Positions 26,981-35,231 of a DNA stretch of 64,000 bases are shown piece by piece. Origin of the DNA: Candidatus Omnitrophota bacterium (GTDB lineage Bacteria > Omnitrophota > Gorgyraeia > 2-02-FULL-51-18). A program made the translations under genes and the position numbers. Under the pieces are notes generated by a model, which was given only the letters and a program-made list of their open reading frames with translations, ran no database searches and was not told where the DNA came from. Location: contig JAJVIE010000003.1 of assembly GCA_022072175.1 (NCBI GenBank), forward strand, positions 244,598 to 308,597, read 5' to 3'. Position 1 is the stretch's first letter. Each line of letters starts with the position of its first letter.

Positions 26981-28567
26981 ATGAAAAAACTGCGTGTGGT
27001 GGTCCTGGAGGACGTCCAGGACGAGGTCGAGTTGATCGAATCGGAGCTCAAGAAGGGCTTTCGGTCCCTCAAGGTCCTCTGCGTCAACCACGCCAAGGCC
27101 TACCAGGAAGCGCTCGAGATCTTCGAGCCGGACGTGGTGCTGGCGGACTACACGCTCGAGGGTTACAGCGGCCGGGACGCGCTGGCGTTCACGCGGCGCA
27201 AGCACCGCGACATACCTTTCCTGTTCGTATCCTGGCAGGTCCACGAGGATGCCGTCATCGACGCGCTCAAGGCCGGGGCCACGGACTATGTTTTCAAAGA
27301 GCATCTGTCACGCCTGAACCTCGCCGTGTACCGGGCCGTGCGCGAGGCCGAGGAGCGCAAGGAGCTCAGGGTCGTGCACGAGCGCACCAGCGATGAGGAG
27401 CGGATCCGCGCGCTCGGGCAGATGGCCAGCGGTATCGTGCATGATTTCAGCAATGTGCTCATGCCCATCGTCGGATACAGCGAGCTCCTGCTCAATCATC
27501 CGGACAGCGCCAAGGACCGCCAGACCCTCGAGCGCTACGTGTCGGCGATCCACACCGCCGGGCAGGACGCGATGCACCTGGTGGCGCGTTTGAGGGAGTT
27601 CTACCGCCCGATCTCCAAGATCGAACCGCTGGCCGCGGTGGACCTGCGGCGTGTCGTGGAGGAGGCGGTGCTCCTCAGCCGGCCGCGCTGGCGCGACCAG
27701 GCGCTGAGAGAAGGCACATTGATCACCGTCGAGACCGAGCTGTACGATCTGCCGCGCATCGCCGGCAACGAATCGTCACTGCGCGAGGCGCTGACCAACC
27801 TGATCTTCAATGCCGTCGACGCCCTGCCCAAGGGGGGCAAGATCTCCTTCAAGGCCGCTAAGGAGGAGGGGTATGTCACGCTCGAGGTCCGCGACACCGG
27901 AGTGGGCATGACCGAAGAGGTGCGCCGCAGGTGTCTGGAGCCTTTCTTCTCGACCAAGGGGAGACGGGGTACCGGGATGGGGCTGTCCATGGTGTACGGG
28001 ATCGTGCGGCGCCACGCCGGTTCCATCGATATCAAGAGCGAGCCCGGACAGGGCACGACGTTCGCGCTACGGTTCCCCGTGTACGTGTCCGATGCCGCGG
28101 GCGGGCAGACCGACGCTTCCGAGGGCGGGGCGCACGAGCCCGCTTATGGCCGCAAGCTCAAGATCCTCGTCATCGACGACGAGGACCAGGCCCGTCATGT
28201 GGTCCAGGAGATCCTGATGACCGACGGACACGCGCCCGATCTGGCCTCGACCCCCGAAGCCGGTCTCGACAAGGCTCTCAAAGGCGATCACGACCTGGTC
28301 CTGCTGGATTGGTCCATGCCCAATCTGACGGGGGATGTCGTGGCTGAGCGTATCCGCAAGAAGCGCCCGGTCCCGATCATCCTGTTGACCGGATACGGAG
28401 AGGAGATCCGGAGCCGCTTCAAAGCCGACTCGTCCGTTGTCGACATCATCATCGGTAAGCCCGCCACGCTCGAAAGTATCCGCAGGGCCATCCGGGTGGT
28501 CATGGACGCGGCCGCCACGAACGAACCGCCTCCTTCTCGCCAGACCAGAGCCCATCCGGCGGCCTGA
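26981..28567 (+). CDS. Soluble hybrid histidine kinase with receivers at both ends
   Basis: A 528-residue cytoplasmic protein with no membrane segments. An N-terminal receiver (1-125, phospho-acceptor D56 in LADYTLEG) precedes a HisKA-type phosphorylation helix (H154 in GIVHDFSN) and a HATPase domain (about 240-370: NLIFNAVDAL, DTGVGM, GTGMGLSMVYGIV). A linker then leads to a C-terminal receiver (about 395-510, D443 in LLDWSMPN, Lys in GKPATL). Phosphorelay may run from the kinase to the C-terminal receiver, with the N-terminal receiver acting as input from another kinase. There is no DNA-binding domain and no partner next to it. Confidence 0.93.
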   Translation: MKKLRVVVLEDVQDEVELIESELKKGFRSLKVLCVNHAKAYQEALEIFEPDVVLADYTLEGYSGRDALAFTRRKHRDIPFLFVSWQVHEDAVIDALKAGATDYVFKEHLSRLNLAVYRAVREAEERKELRVVHERTSDEERIRALGQMASGIVHDFSNVLMPIVGYSELLLNHPDSAKDRQTLERYVSAIHTAGQDAMHLVARLREFYRPISKIEPLAAVDLRRVVEEAVLLSRPRWRDQALREGTLITVETELYDLPRIAGNESSLREALTNLIFNAVDALPKGGKISFKAAKEEGYVTLEVRDTGVGMTEEVRRRCLEPFFSTKGRRGTGMGLSMVYGIVRRHAGSIDIKSEPGQGTTFALRFPVYVSDAAGGQTDASEGGAHEPAYGRKLKILVIDDEDQARHVVQEILMTDGHAPDLASTPEAGLDKALKGDHDLVLLDWSMPNLTGDVVAERIRKKRPVPIILLTGYGEEIRSRFKADSSVVDIIIGKPATLESIRRAIRVVMDAAATNEPPPSRQTRAHPAA

Positions 28568-28580
28568 CCGAAGCCCCCCC

Positions 28581-28609
28581 TTGAATTGAGATGAAGCACT
28601 ATGTATACT
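28581..28609 (+). promoter_or_regulatory. Promoter of the YqjD/DUF883-like gene
   Basis: TTGAAT (28581-28586), 17-base spacer, TATACT (28604-28609), with the start point predicted at about 28615. Confidence 0.7.
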
Positions 28610-28612
28610 TCA

Positions 28613-28640
28613 ACTATTGTTATCAATCATTAACAATAGT
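28613..28640. promoter_or_regulatory. Perfect AT-rich palindrome at the transcription start
   Basis: Arms ACTATTGTTA (28613-28622) and TAACAATAGT (28631-28640) around an 8-base centre. It begins within a few bases of the predicted start point, so it is either a repressor operator or a 5'-terminal RNA hairpin. Its AT content differs strongly from the surroundings. Confidence 0.55.
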
Positions 28641-28665
28641 AACCAATAATAAGCCAGGAGGAAGC

Positions 28666-29007
28666 ATGCAGTCCATGAACGGTCACAAAAGCAGTGCCAC
28701 GGTCGCCGGCTTGCAGGAAGCAGCCCAAGCCAAGAAAGAAGAGATGGCCAAGCTTGTTTCGCAGAAGCTCGATGAGATCAAGGGTCTCCTGAGAGGGACC
28801 GTGGAGACGGGCAAAGCTCAGTTCGAGAAGGCCGTGGAGTGCGCGGAGGACGGGATCGGTCAGGGCAAGAAACAGATCCAGAAGACCGCCAAGCAGGTCG
28901 ACCGGGAGATCAAGAAGAACCCGTGGCCCGTGATCGGCGCCGCGGCCGCCCTGTCGCTCTTCGCCGGGTTGGTCATCGGCTGGTCGGCGCGCAAATACCG
29001 CGACTGA
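28666..29007 (+). CDS. YqjD/ElaB-like (DUF883) tail-anchored membrane protein
   Basis: A 113-residue protein. The ATG at 28666 has a near-perfect AGGAGGA upstream. A long charged amphipathic helix (about 15-85, heptad-like, rich in Lys/Glu/Gln) precedes KKNPWPVIGAAAALSLFAGL and one C-terminal membrane helix ending WSARKYRD. The NPW/P motif and single C-terminal anchor match the DUF883 family; in enterobacteria such proteins bind stationary-phase ribosomes at the membrane. Its own strong promoter and operator-like palindrome suggest stress or growth-phase control. Confidence 0.85.
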   Translation: MQSMNGHKSSATVAGLQEAAQAKKEEMAKLVSQKLDEIKGLLRGTVETGKAQFEKAVECAEDGIGQGKKQIQKTAKQVDREIKKNPWPVIGAAAALSLFAGLVIGWSARKYRD

Positions 29008-29037
29008 CGATCAGGCCTTCGGTAACGTCAGCATCGG

Positions 29038-29065
29038 CCCCCGGAGCGATCCGGGGGTCTTTGTT
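29038..29065. terminator. Terminator between convergent genes
   Basis: Perfect stem CCCCCGGA (29038-29045) and TCCGGGGG (29050-29057) with a 4-base GCGA loop, followed by TCTTTGTT. It ends the YqjD-like transcript; its T-rich tail contains the stop codon of the convergent gene. Confidence 0.8.
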
Positions 29066-29537
29066 ATTGGCGGTCCAGCGGGTCGTCCCCCGGCGTCAAG
29101 GTGGTGACGTCCCGTTCGAGCGACGGCCGCAGTCTCAGGCGGGGGACCAGCGGTTGGGATTCGACGACACTGCGTCGTTCAAGGTAGCGCTCCATCGCCT
29201 CGAGCGAGGTGCGGTTGGCCGGTTCGAGCTGATAGACCGTCGAGGCGAAGATGTTGGCGACGTCCTGGCCGCGCAGTTGGGGCTGGCTCTCGAGGACCAG
29301 GTCGATCTCGGGGATGTACTGTTCGGGCCGGCGTTCCAGCTCCACGCCGAAACGTTGCATGAGGAGCGAGGGAGGAAGAAGGGCGATGAGCTTCTCGCGG
29401 ACGCTCATGCGCTCCAGCCAATCCTCGCCCGTCGTGAAAACATCGCGATCCGCCGCCCCGGCGGTCCGGACGCCTGAGACCGTCAGCAGGACCAGCATCA
29501 GCAAGACTTTCAGAGAAGGACTTTTCGCGCGTGACAT
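29064..29537 (-). CDS. Exported protein of unknown function
   Basis: A 157-residue protein with an N-terminal signal peptide (LKVLLMLVLLTVSG, cleavage near AGAADRD). The mature part of about 128 residues is charged and mostly helical, with no Cys, and contains SVREKLIALLPPSLLMQRFG and ANIFASTVYQLEPANRTSLE. No family is recognised. It is monocistronic and divergent from the mrp operon. Confidence 0.7.
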   Translation of the reverse strand: MSRAKSPSLKVLLMLVLLTVSGVRTAGAADRDVFTTGEDWLERMSVREKLIALLPPSLLMQRFGVELERRPEQYIPEIDLVLESQPQLRGQDVANIFASTVYQLEPANRTSLEAMERYLERRSVVESQPLVPRLRLRPSLERDVTTLTPGDDPLDRQ

Positions 29538-29546
29538 CGGACCCCT

Positions 29547-29555
29547 ATCATACCA
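29547..29555 (-). promoter_or_regulatory. Extended -10 promoter of the exported unknown
   Basis: TGGTATGAT on the minus strand. Nine bases separate the -10 box from the ATG, suggesting a leaderless transcript. Confidence 0.5.
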
Positions 29556-29589
29556 CGCGCTCCGGCGGCCGGCGGTCGCTCGATAGCGA

Positions 29590-29620
29590 TTGACAGCTCG
29601 GATAGGTCGGGATGTAAACT
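29590..29620 (+). promoter_or_regulatory. Promoter of the mrp operon
   Basis: Consensus -35 TTGACA (29590-29595) and -10 TAAACT (29615-29620) with 19-base spacing, preceded by TG. The ATG of mrpA is 6 bases after the -10 box and no ribosome-binding site is visible, so a leaderless mRNA is likely. Confidence 0.6.
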
Positions 29621-29626
29621 AACACA

Positions 29627-31873
29627 ATGGCTTCCGGCAAGTCCCCGCACGCTCCATCCTGGCTCTGGGTCCTTGCGCCGTTCATGGCGAGCGCGGCGCT
29701 GCTGCCGAGCTATCCCGTCATCGGATCCGGGAACGGTCTGACTTGGAGCGCCCCTTGGGTGCCGGGTCTGGGCTTCCAGTACGCGTTGAGACTGGACGGA
29801 TTGTCCTTCCTGTTCGCGATGCTGATCTCCGGCATCGGTCTCCTGATCTTCATCTACGCCAGGACCTACATGGCCGGCGAGCCCGGGCGGGTGAGGTTCT
29901 TCTCGTGGCTGACGGTCTTCATGGCCTCGATGCTCGGCCTGGTGCTGTCGGACGACGTGTTGCTGTTGTTCGTGTGTTGGGAGCTGACGAGCGTCAGTTC
30001 GTATTTCTTGATCGGCCACCGCCATCGGGAAGAGGGCAGTCGCGCCGCCGCCCATCAGGCGCTCATGGTGACCGGCATCGGCGGCTTGGCCCTCCTGTGC
30101 GGACTGCTGATCCTGAGCTCGATCACCGGCACGACGCGCTTGTCCGAGATGGCCGGGGCGCCGGGGCTTCTCGGCAACCCCCTGACGCCGGCAGCGGTGG
30201 TGCTGATCCTGGCCGGCTGCTGCACCAAGTCCGCGCAGTGGCCGTTCCATTTCTGGCTACCCAACGCCATGGCGGCCCCGACACCCGTCAGCGCTTACCT
30301 GCATTCGTCCACCATGGTGAAAGCCGGAGTGTATCTGGCCCTGCGCTGTCATCCGATCCTGTCCGGCGCCCCGGGCTGGGGCTGCGCGCTGGCTTGGTTG
30401 GGTGCCGCGACGGCGTTGGCGGGGACAGTGTCCGCTCTCCGCGAGCGGGACATGAAGCGACAGTTGGCCTATCTGACCGTCGGAGCGCTGGGGACGTTGA
30501 TGCTGCTGATCGGCCTGGGGTCCGAAAAGGCCTTGCAGGCGGTGGTCGTCTATCTTGTGGCGCACGCGCTCTATAAAGGATCGCTGTTCATGCTGGTCGG
30601 CGGTGTGGATCACGCAACCGGGACTCGTGACGCCTCCGAGCTGGGCGGGCTTCGCAAGGTCATGCCGATCACGGCGGGGTGCGCGATGGCCGCGGCCGTG
30701 TCCTTGGCGGGCGCGCCCCCCAGCATGGGTTTCATCGGTAAGGAGTCTCTTTTGGGCGTCGTCTGGCCGGCGACCCCTGACCGTTTGTACGCGTTGGTGG
30801 CGTACTTGAGCGGGACGATCATGGCCGCCCTGGCTCTATGGGTGGCTCTGAGACCGTTCTGGGGTCCGACCGGCAAGGCCTCCGCGAAGGCCCATGAGTC
30901 CGCCTGGAGCTTGTTGTGCGGCCCCGTCGTGCTGTCCGTCGGATCGATCCTGCCGGCTCTCGTGCCGGGGTCCGTTGAGGGCCTGTTGTCCGCGGCGGCC
31001 TCCTCCGCGCTCGGCCGCTCAACGCACGTCCATCTGAGCCTCTGGCATGGCTGGGGTCCGCCGCTATGGATCGGCCTGGCCGCGCTGGCGACGGGATGGG
31101 CGCTCTACGGCATCGCTCGCCGCAAGGACGCTCCGGTCCTGCGCGCGGATTTCCCGGGACCGGGACCGGAAGCTCTGTACACCGCTTGCATGAAAGCCCT
31201 TCCTGAGGCGGCCGCGCGAGTGACGTTGTGCACGCAGGCCGACCGTCTGAGGGATGCGATCCGGACCTTCGTGGTCGTTCTGACGCTGGCCGTCGGAGGC
31301 ACGCTGGCGGTCCGCGGGCCGTGGCCGGCCCTCGGCTCGATCGCGGCCCATCCGCACGAGATCTGGATCTGTGTGCTGATCATCGTCACGGCCATCGCCG
31401 CCATCCGCCTTGCCGAGCGCTTCGCTATCGTGGCGGTGCTGGGCGCGACCGGCCTTGGTGTCACGATGATCTTCGTGTTGTACGGCGCTCCGGACCTGGC
31501 GATGACGCAGTTCGCCGTGGAGACGCTGACGGTCATCCTGCTGGCGCTCGTGCTGCACCGGTTCTCCATGCTGGAGACGGGCCGTTCGTCCAGCGGCCAG
31601 CGAGCGGTCGACCTGTTCGTCGCTTCGTGCCTGGGCGTGTTGATGTGGGCGCTCGCGTCGGTGGCGCTCCACGGCCGGCAAGGGCTCTCGGCCTCTTCGC
31701 AGTACTTCTCCGAGACGAGCCTGGTCTCGGCGCACGGGCGCAATATCGTCAACGTGATCATCGTGGATTTCAGAGGGATCGACACGATGGGCGAGATCAC
31801 GGTGCTGGCCGTGGCGGGTATCGGGGTGTACGCGCTGCTCAAAGCGCGTTTGCCCAAGGATGGTCAGCGATGA
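29627..31873 (+). CDS. mrpA: Mrp antiporter subunit A
   Basis: Largest membrane subunit of the multi-subunit Na+(K+)/H+ antiporter, related to the NuoL/NuoM ion-pumping subunits of complex I. It has 748 residues and about 20 membrane helices. The NuoL-like core has [16 protein letters not shown], where the Glu of the conserved WEL motif lies, and [10 protein letters not shown] with the conserved Lys. The C-terminal extension ([20 protein letters not shown], then [18 protein letters not shown]) is the MbhE/MrpA-specific part. The stop overlaps mrpB by 4 bases. It is first in a seven-gene operon. Confidence 0.95.
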   Translation: MASGKSPHAPSWLWVLAPFMASAALLPSYPVIGSGNGLTWSAPWVPGLGFQYALRLDGLSFLFAMLISGIGLLIFIYARTYMAGEPGRVRFFSWLTVFMASMLGLVLSDDVLLLFVCWELTSVSSYFLIGHRHREEGSRAAAHQALMVTGIGGLALLCGLLILSSITGTTRLSEMAGAPGLLGNPLTPAAVVLILAGCCTKSAQWPFHFWLPNAMAAPTPVSAYLHSSTMVKAGVYLALRCHPILSGAPGWGCALAWLGAATALAGTVSALRERDMKRQLAYLTVGALGTLMLLIGLGSEKALQAVVVYLVAHALYKGSLFMLVGGVDHATGTRDASELGGLRKVMPITAGCAMAAAVSLAGAPPSMGFIGKESLLGVVWPATPDRLYALVAYLSGTIMAALALWVALRPFWGPTGKASAKAHESAWSLLCGPVVLSVGSILPALVPGSVEGLLSAAASSALGRSTHVHLSLWHGWGPPLWIGLAALATGWALYGIARRKDAPVLRADFPGPGPEALYTACMKALPEAAARVTLCTQADRLRDAIRTFVVVLTLAVGGTLAVRGPWPALGSIAAHPHEIWICVLIIVTAIAAIRLAERFAIVAVLGATGLGVTMIFVLYGAPDLAMTQFAVETLTVILLALVLHRFSMLETGRSSSGQRAVDLFVASCLGVLMWALASVALHGRQGLSASSQYFSETSLVSAHGRNIVNVIIVDFRGIDTMGEITVLAVAGIGVYALLKARLPKDGQR

Positions 31874-32283
31874 GCCCGCTCATCCTGAGGACCGCCTCCG
31901 ACCTCCTGAGGCCCCTGCTCCTGCTCTTCTCGATCTTCTTGCTCCTGCGGGGCCACCAAGAACCGGGGGGCGGTTTTGTGGGCGGATTGATCGCCGCTTG
32001 CGCCTACGTGCTCCACGCGATCGCATACGACGTGGCCGGGGCGCGCCGGGCGCTCAGCATCGACCCCAAGACCCTGACCGGTACGGGCCTTGCGGTCGCC
32101 CTCTCGAGCGCGCTCCTGTCCGTGACGCTCGGAAAGGACCTCATGACCGGCGTCTGGGGCAAGGCCGAACTTCCGTTCTTCGGTCCGCTCGAACTCGGCA
32201 CGCCCATGATCTTCGATGTCGGCGTCTACCTGGTCGTGATGGGCACGGTGTTGACGGTGTTCCTGGAGTTGAGAGGGGATTAG
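31870..32283 (+). CDS. mrpB: Mrp antiporter subunit B
   Basis: A 137-residue membrane protein starting in an ATGA overlap with mrp[19 protein letters not shown] is the MnhB signature (GHN/GHQ-x-PGGGF-GG). Four membrane helices are seen. [20 protein letters not shown] near the C-terminus is also characteristic. The start was chosen from the overlap and the homologous N-terminus, not from the much longer upstream open frame. Confidence 0.94.
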   Translation: MSPLILRTASDLLRPLLLLFSIFLLLRGHQEPGGGFVGGLIAACAYVLHAIAYDVAGARRALSIDPKTLTGTGLAVALSSALLSVTLGKDLMTGVWGKAELPFFGPLELGTPMIFDVGVYLVVMGTVLTVFLELRGD

Positions 32284-32628
32284 ATGGGCGCCTGGGTCCC
32301 GGTGGTCATCGGTGTTCTGTACGCGACGGGGTTCTACCTGATGATGCGAAGGAGCATCGTCAGGATGATCATGGGCCTGGTCCTGCTGAGCCACGGCACC
32401 AACCTGCTGATCTTCGTCTCGGGGGGGTTGCGCGACGTGGTGCCGATCATCGAGGTCGGCGCGCGCGCGCCTTCGCGTCCCACCGCCGATCCTCTGGCCC
32501 AGGCGATGATCCTGACGGCCATCGTGATCAGCTTCGCGGTGCTGGCTTTCGCGCTCGTTCTGGCGTATCGCAGTTACGAGAACATCGGCAGTGACGACGT
32601 CGATGAACTGCGGGCGGAGGAACCGTGA
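32284..32628 (+). CDS. mrpC: Mrp antiporter subunit C
   Basis: A 114-residue NuoK-like subunit with three membrane helices. It starts immediately after the mrpB stop. GVLYATGFYLMMRRSIVRMI and GLVLLSHGTNLLIF match MnhC, and DPLAQAMILTAIVISFAV contains the conserved DPL-QALVLTAIVI block. The C-terminal tail is acidic. It overlaps mrpD by 4 bases. Confidence 0.95.
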   Translation: MGAWVPVVIGVLYATGFYLMMRRSIVRMIMGLVLLSHGTNLLIFVSGGLRDVVPIIEVGARAPSRPTADPLAQAMILTAIVISFAVLAFALVLAYRSYENIGSDDVDELRAEEP

Positions 32629-34115
32629 GGTTCCTGACGGTGCTTCCCATCGCTCTGCCCATGGCGACGGCCATCGTGTGCCTGTTCCTGCGGGAGCATG
32701 CCCGGGCCCAGAGGATCGCTTGCGCGGCCGGCGCGACGCTGCACCTGAGCGTGGCCGTAACGCTCCTCTGCCGCGTGCACGCCAAGGGGATCCAGGTGGT
32801 GCAGGCCGGGTCCTGGCCGGCGCCTCACGGCATCTCGTTCGTGGCGGACCTCTTCAGCGCGATCATGGTGGTGCTCACGGGCATCATCGGCCTTGCCGTT
32901 GCCTTGTACTCCGTGCGGTCCATCGACAACGCGCGAGTCTCGCTGGGATATTACCCGCTGCTCCAGGTCCTGCTCATGGGCGTTTCGGGGGCCTTCCTCA
33001 CCGGGGATATCTTCAATATGTACGTGTGGTTCGAGGTGCTCCTGATCTCGTCTTTCGTCCTGCTGAGCCTCGGTGGAGGCAAGGCACAGATCGAGGGCGC
33101 CATCAAATACGTGGTGCTCAACCTGATCTCATCGGCCTTCTTCGTGGCGGCGGTGGCCGTGCTGTACGGCCTGACCGGCACGCTCAACCTGGCGGACCTC
33201 TCGCGCGTCGCGGAGTCGCGGGCCCTGGAGGGTTCGTTGACGCTACCGGCCATCCTCTTCATGTTCGCCTTCGGCATCAAGGCCGCGATCTTCCCGTTGT
33301 ACTTCTGGCTGCCGGCGTCCTATCACACACCGCCGCCCGCGGTCGCCGCGCTGTTCGCGGGCCTGCTCACCAAGGTCGGTGTCTACGCGCTGGTCCGCGT
33401 CTTCACGCTGGTGTTCGTGCATGACGTCGGCGTCACGCACGGGATCCTCCTGGTCTCGGCGATGGTGACGATGGTGCTGGGTGTGCTCGGGGCCGCCGCG
33501 GGGCGGGACGTCAGGCGCATCCTGTCGTTCCATATCATCAGCCAGGTCGGGTACATGGTGCTCGGGCTGGCCCTGTACACACCCCTGGCGCTGGCGGGCA
33601 CGGTGTTCTATATCGCGCATCATATCCTCGTCAAAGCCAACCTCTTTCTGGTGGGTGGTCTTATCCAGCGCGCCGGGGGCAGTTATGACCTCAAGCGTCT
33701 GGGCGGGCTGAGCTCGAGCCACCCATGGCTGGCGGCGCTCTTCCTGATCCCGGCGTTGTCGCTGGCCGGATTGCCGCCCCTGTCCGGGTTCTACGCCAAA
33801 CTGACGCTCCTGGCGGCGGGTCTGCAGTCCGGTGAGTACCTGGCCGTGGCCGTTGCTCTGGTGGTGGGACTGTTGACGCTGTACTCGATGATCAAGATCT
33901 GGCAAGAGGCGTTCTGGAAACCCGTTCCGGCCGACGCGGCCGCCGTGACGCCGGGGGTGACGGTGCACCGCGTCCTACCCGTAGCGGCGCTGGCCCTGAT
34001 GACCGTGCTCATCGGCGTGTGCGTCGGACCTCTCTACGCGCTCTCGCGGGAGGCCGGGGATCAGCTGATGGACCGGCGGGCGTACGTGATCGCGGTGCTC
34101 GGGGAGGGGAGATGA
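32625..34115 (+). CDS. mrpD: Mrp antiporter subunit D
   Basis: A 496-residue NuoM/NuoN-like antiporter subunit with about 14 helices. Key motifs: MYVWFEVLLISSFVLLSLGG with the conserved proton-path Glu; KAAIFPLYFWLPASYHTPPP with Lys and the discontinuous-helix Pro cluster; and LTKVGVYALVRVFTL with the conserved Lys. The GTG start overlaps mrpC by 4 bases, and the stop overlaps mrpE by 4. Confidence 0.95.
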   Translation: MRFLTVLPIALPMATAIVCLFLREHARAQRIACAAGATLHLSVAVTLLCRVHAKGIQVVQAGSWPAPHGISFVADLFSAIMVVLTGIIGLAVALYSVRSIDNARVSLGYYPLLQVLLMGVSGAFLTGDIFNMYVWFEVLLISSFVLLSLGGGKAQIEGAIKYVVLNLISSAFFVAAVAVLYGLTGTLNLADLSRVAESRALEGSLTLPAILFMFAFGIKAAIFPLYFWLPASYHTPPPAVAALFAGLLTKVGVYALVRVFTLVFVHDVGVTHGILLVSAMVTMVLGVLGAAAGRDVRRILSFHIISQVGYMVLGLALYTPLALAGTVFYIAHHILVKANLFLVGGLIQRAGGSYDLKRLGGLSSSHPWLAALFLIPALSLAGLPPLSGFYAKLTLLAAGLQSGEYLAVAVALVVGLLTLYSMIKIWQEAFWKPVPADAAAVTPGVTVHRVLPVAALALMTVLIGVCVGPLYALSREAGDQLMDRRAYVIAVLGEGR

Positions 34116-34582
34116 GGAAGCTGTCTTACAACATCCTGCTCGCCGTGATCTGGGCCGCGATGGCTGGATCCTTCGAGCCGCCGGTGCTCGTGACGGGAGC
34201 GCTGTTGGGCTACGCGGTGCTCCGGATCTGCCGGGCTCCGAAAGGAGGGCGCCACTTCCGCTCCGTGCGATCGACGATCGCCTACGCGCTGTTCGTCGCT
34301 TGGGAGTTGTGGTTGTCCAGTGTCCAGGTCGCTCACGATGTGATCACGACAGCCAAGCGCAACACGCCGGGCGTCGTCGCGGTGCCCCTGGAGCCGTTGA
34401 GCGACATGCAGATCTTCATCCTGGCCAACAGCATCACGCTCACCCCCGGCACGATGACCCTGGACGTTTCCAGCGACAGACGCACGCTCTACATCCATGG
34501 CATGTTCGTCAAAGATCCGGCCGCTTTCCGCAAGGGTCTCAAGGAGAACTTCGAGCGGAGGGTCATGGAGCTGATGCGATGA
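34112..34582 (+). CDS. mrpE: Mrp antiporter subunit E
   Basis: A 156-residue subunit starting in an ATGA overlap. Two N-terminal membrane helices and a cytoplasmic domain with ANSITLTPGTMTLDVSSD, the family's signature. The C-terminal part (HGMFVKDPAAFRKGLKENFE) is soluble. MrpE is needed for full antiport activity. Confidence 0.94.
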   Translation: MRKLSYNILLAVIWAAMAGSFEPPVLVTGALLGYAVLRICRAPKGGRHFRSVRSTIAYALFVAWELWLSSVQVAHDVITTAKRNTPGVVAVPLEPLSDMQIFILANSITLTPGTMTLDVSSDRRTLYIHGMFVKDPAAFRKGLKENFERRVMELMR

Positions 34583-34860
34583 TCTCCGCGGCGGGATGGG
34601 TGGGGCCCGTGACCCAGGTGGCGATGTCCGTGATGGCGCTGGCGATGGTGCTGGCCGTCGTACGGCTGCTCAAGGGGCCGAGCTTGTGCGATCGCGTGAT
34701 CGCGATGGACCTCCTGATGAACCTCGCCGTGGGGGTCATCGCGCTGTATACGGTCGGCTCCGGCAAGACCGTCTTTCTCTATGCGGTCATCGTAACTTCG
34801 TTGATCTCGTTCTTGGGCACTGTCGGTTTCGTGTACTACATCGAGCGGAGGAACACCTGA
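34579..34860 (+). CDS. mrpF: Mrp antiporter subunit F
   Basis: A 93-residue, three-helix subunit. RLLKGPSLCDRVIAMDLL is the MrpF signature with the conserved RGP/KGP-x3-DR and an acidic residue in the membrane. It ends with SLISFLGTVGFVYYIERR. 4-base overlap with mrpE; 1-base stop/start overlap with mrpG. Confidence 0.94.
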   Translation: MISAAGWVGPVTQVAMSVMALAMVLAVVRLLKGPSLCDRVIAMDLLMNLAVGVIALYTVGSGKTVFLYAVIVTSLISFLGTVGFVYYIERRNT

Positions 34861-35210
34861 TGCGGGCCTGGCTCGTGTGCGTTCTGGTGGGCGGGGGGAC
34901 TTTTTTCGCGCTCGTGGCCGCCATCGGCATCCTGCGGATGCCCGATCTGTACACCCGGATGCACGCGACATCCAAAGCGGGTACCCTGGGTGTCGGGTTC
35001 CTCCTGGCGGCAGCCGCGGTACAGCACGGGCGTCTTGAGACCGCGGCCGTGGCGGTGCTGACCATCGCGTTCATCGTCCTGACGGCCCCCGTGGCCGCGC
35101 ACGTCATCGTCCGGGCGGCTTATTACGCGGGAGTGCCCATGAGTCCCAACTCGGTCGCGGACGACCTCAAGGCCGAGCGCGAGCGTAGAAGGTCAGACCG
35201 CGCCCGGTAG
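34860..35210 (+). CDS. mrpG: Mrp antiporter subunit G
   Basis: A 116-residue, three-helix subunit. GILRMPDLYTRMHATSKAGT is the family signature. The last part (DDLKAERERRRSDRAR) is a very basic tail encoded by a 43-base DNA repeat shared with the region at 36.46 kb, so the natural C-terminus may have been altered. It ends the operon, convergent with the AstA-like gene. Confidence 0.93.
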   Translation: MRAWLVCVLVGGGTFFALVAAIGILRMPDLYTRMHATSKAGTLGVGFLLAAAAVQHGRLETAAVAVLTIAFIVLTAPVAAHVIVRAAYYAGVPMSPNSVADDLKAERERRRSDRAR

Positions 35211-35213
35211 CTC
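35171..35213 (+). repeat. 43-base direct repeat, copy 1
   Basis: The segment matches 36458-36500 with identity over the first 26 bases and three substitutions in the rest. It encodes the end of MrpG and its stop. Together with copy 2 it brackets the AstA-like gene. Confidence 0.85.
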
Positions 35214-35231
35214 CTGCGGATCCGAGGAGCC

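Noticed and set aside
28613-28640. Palindrome read as a Fur box
   Set aside because: The arms do not fit the TGATAAT-N-ATTATCA pattern, unlike the site at 39497.
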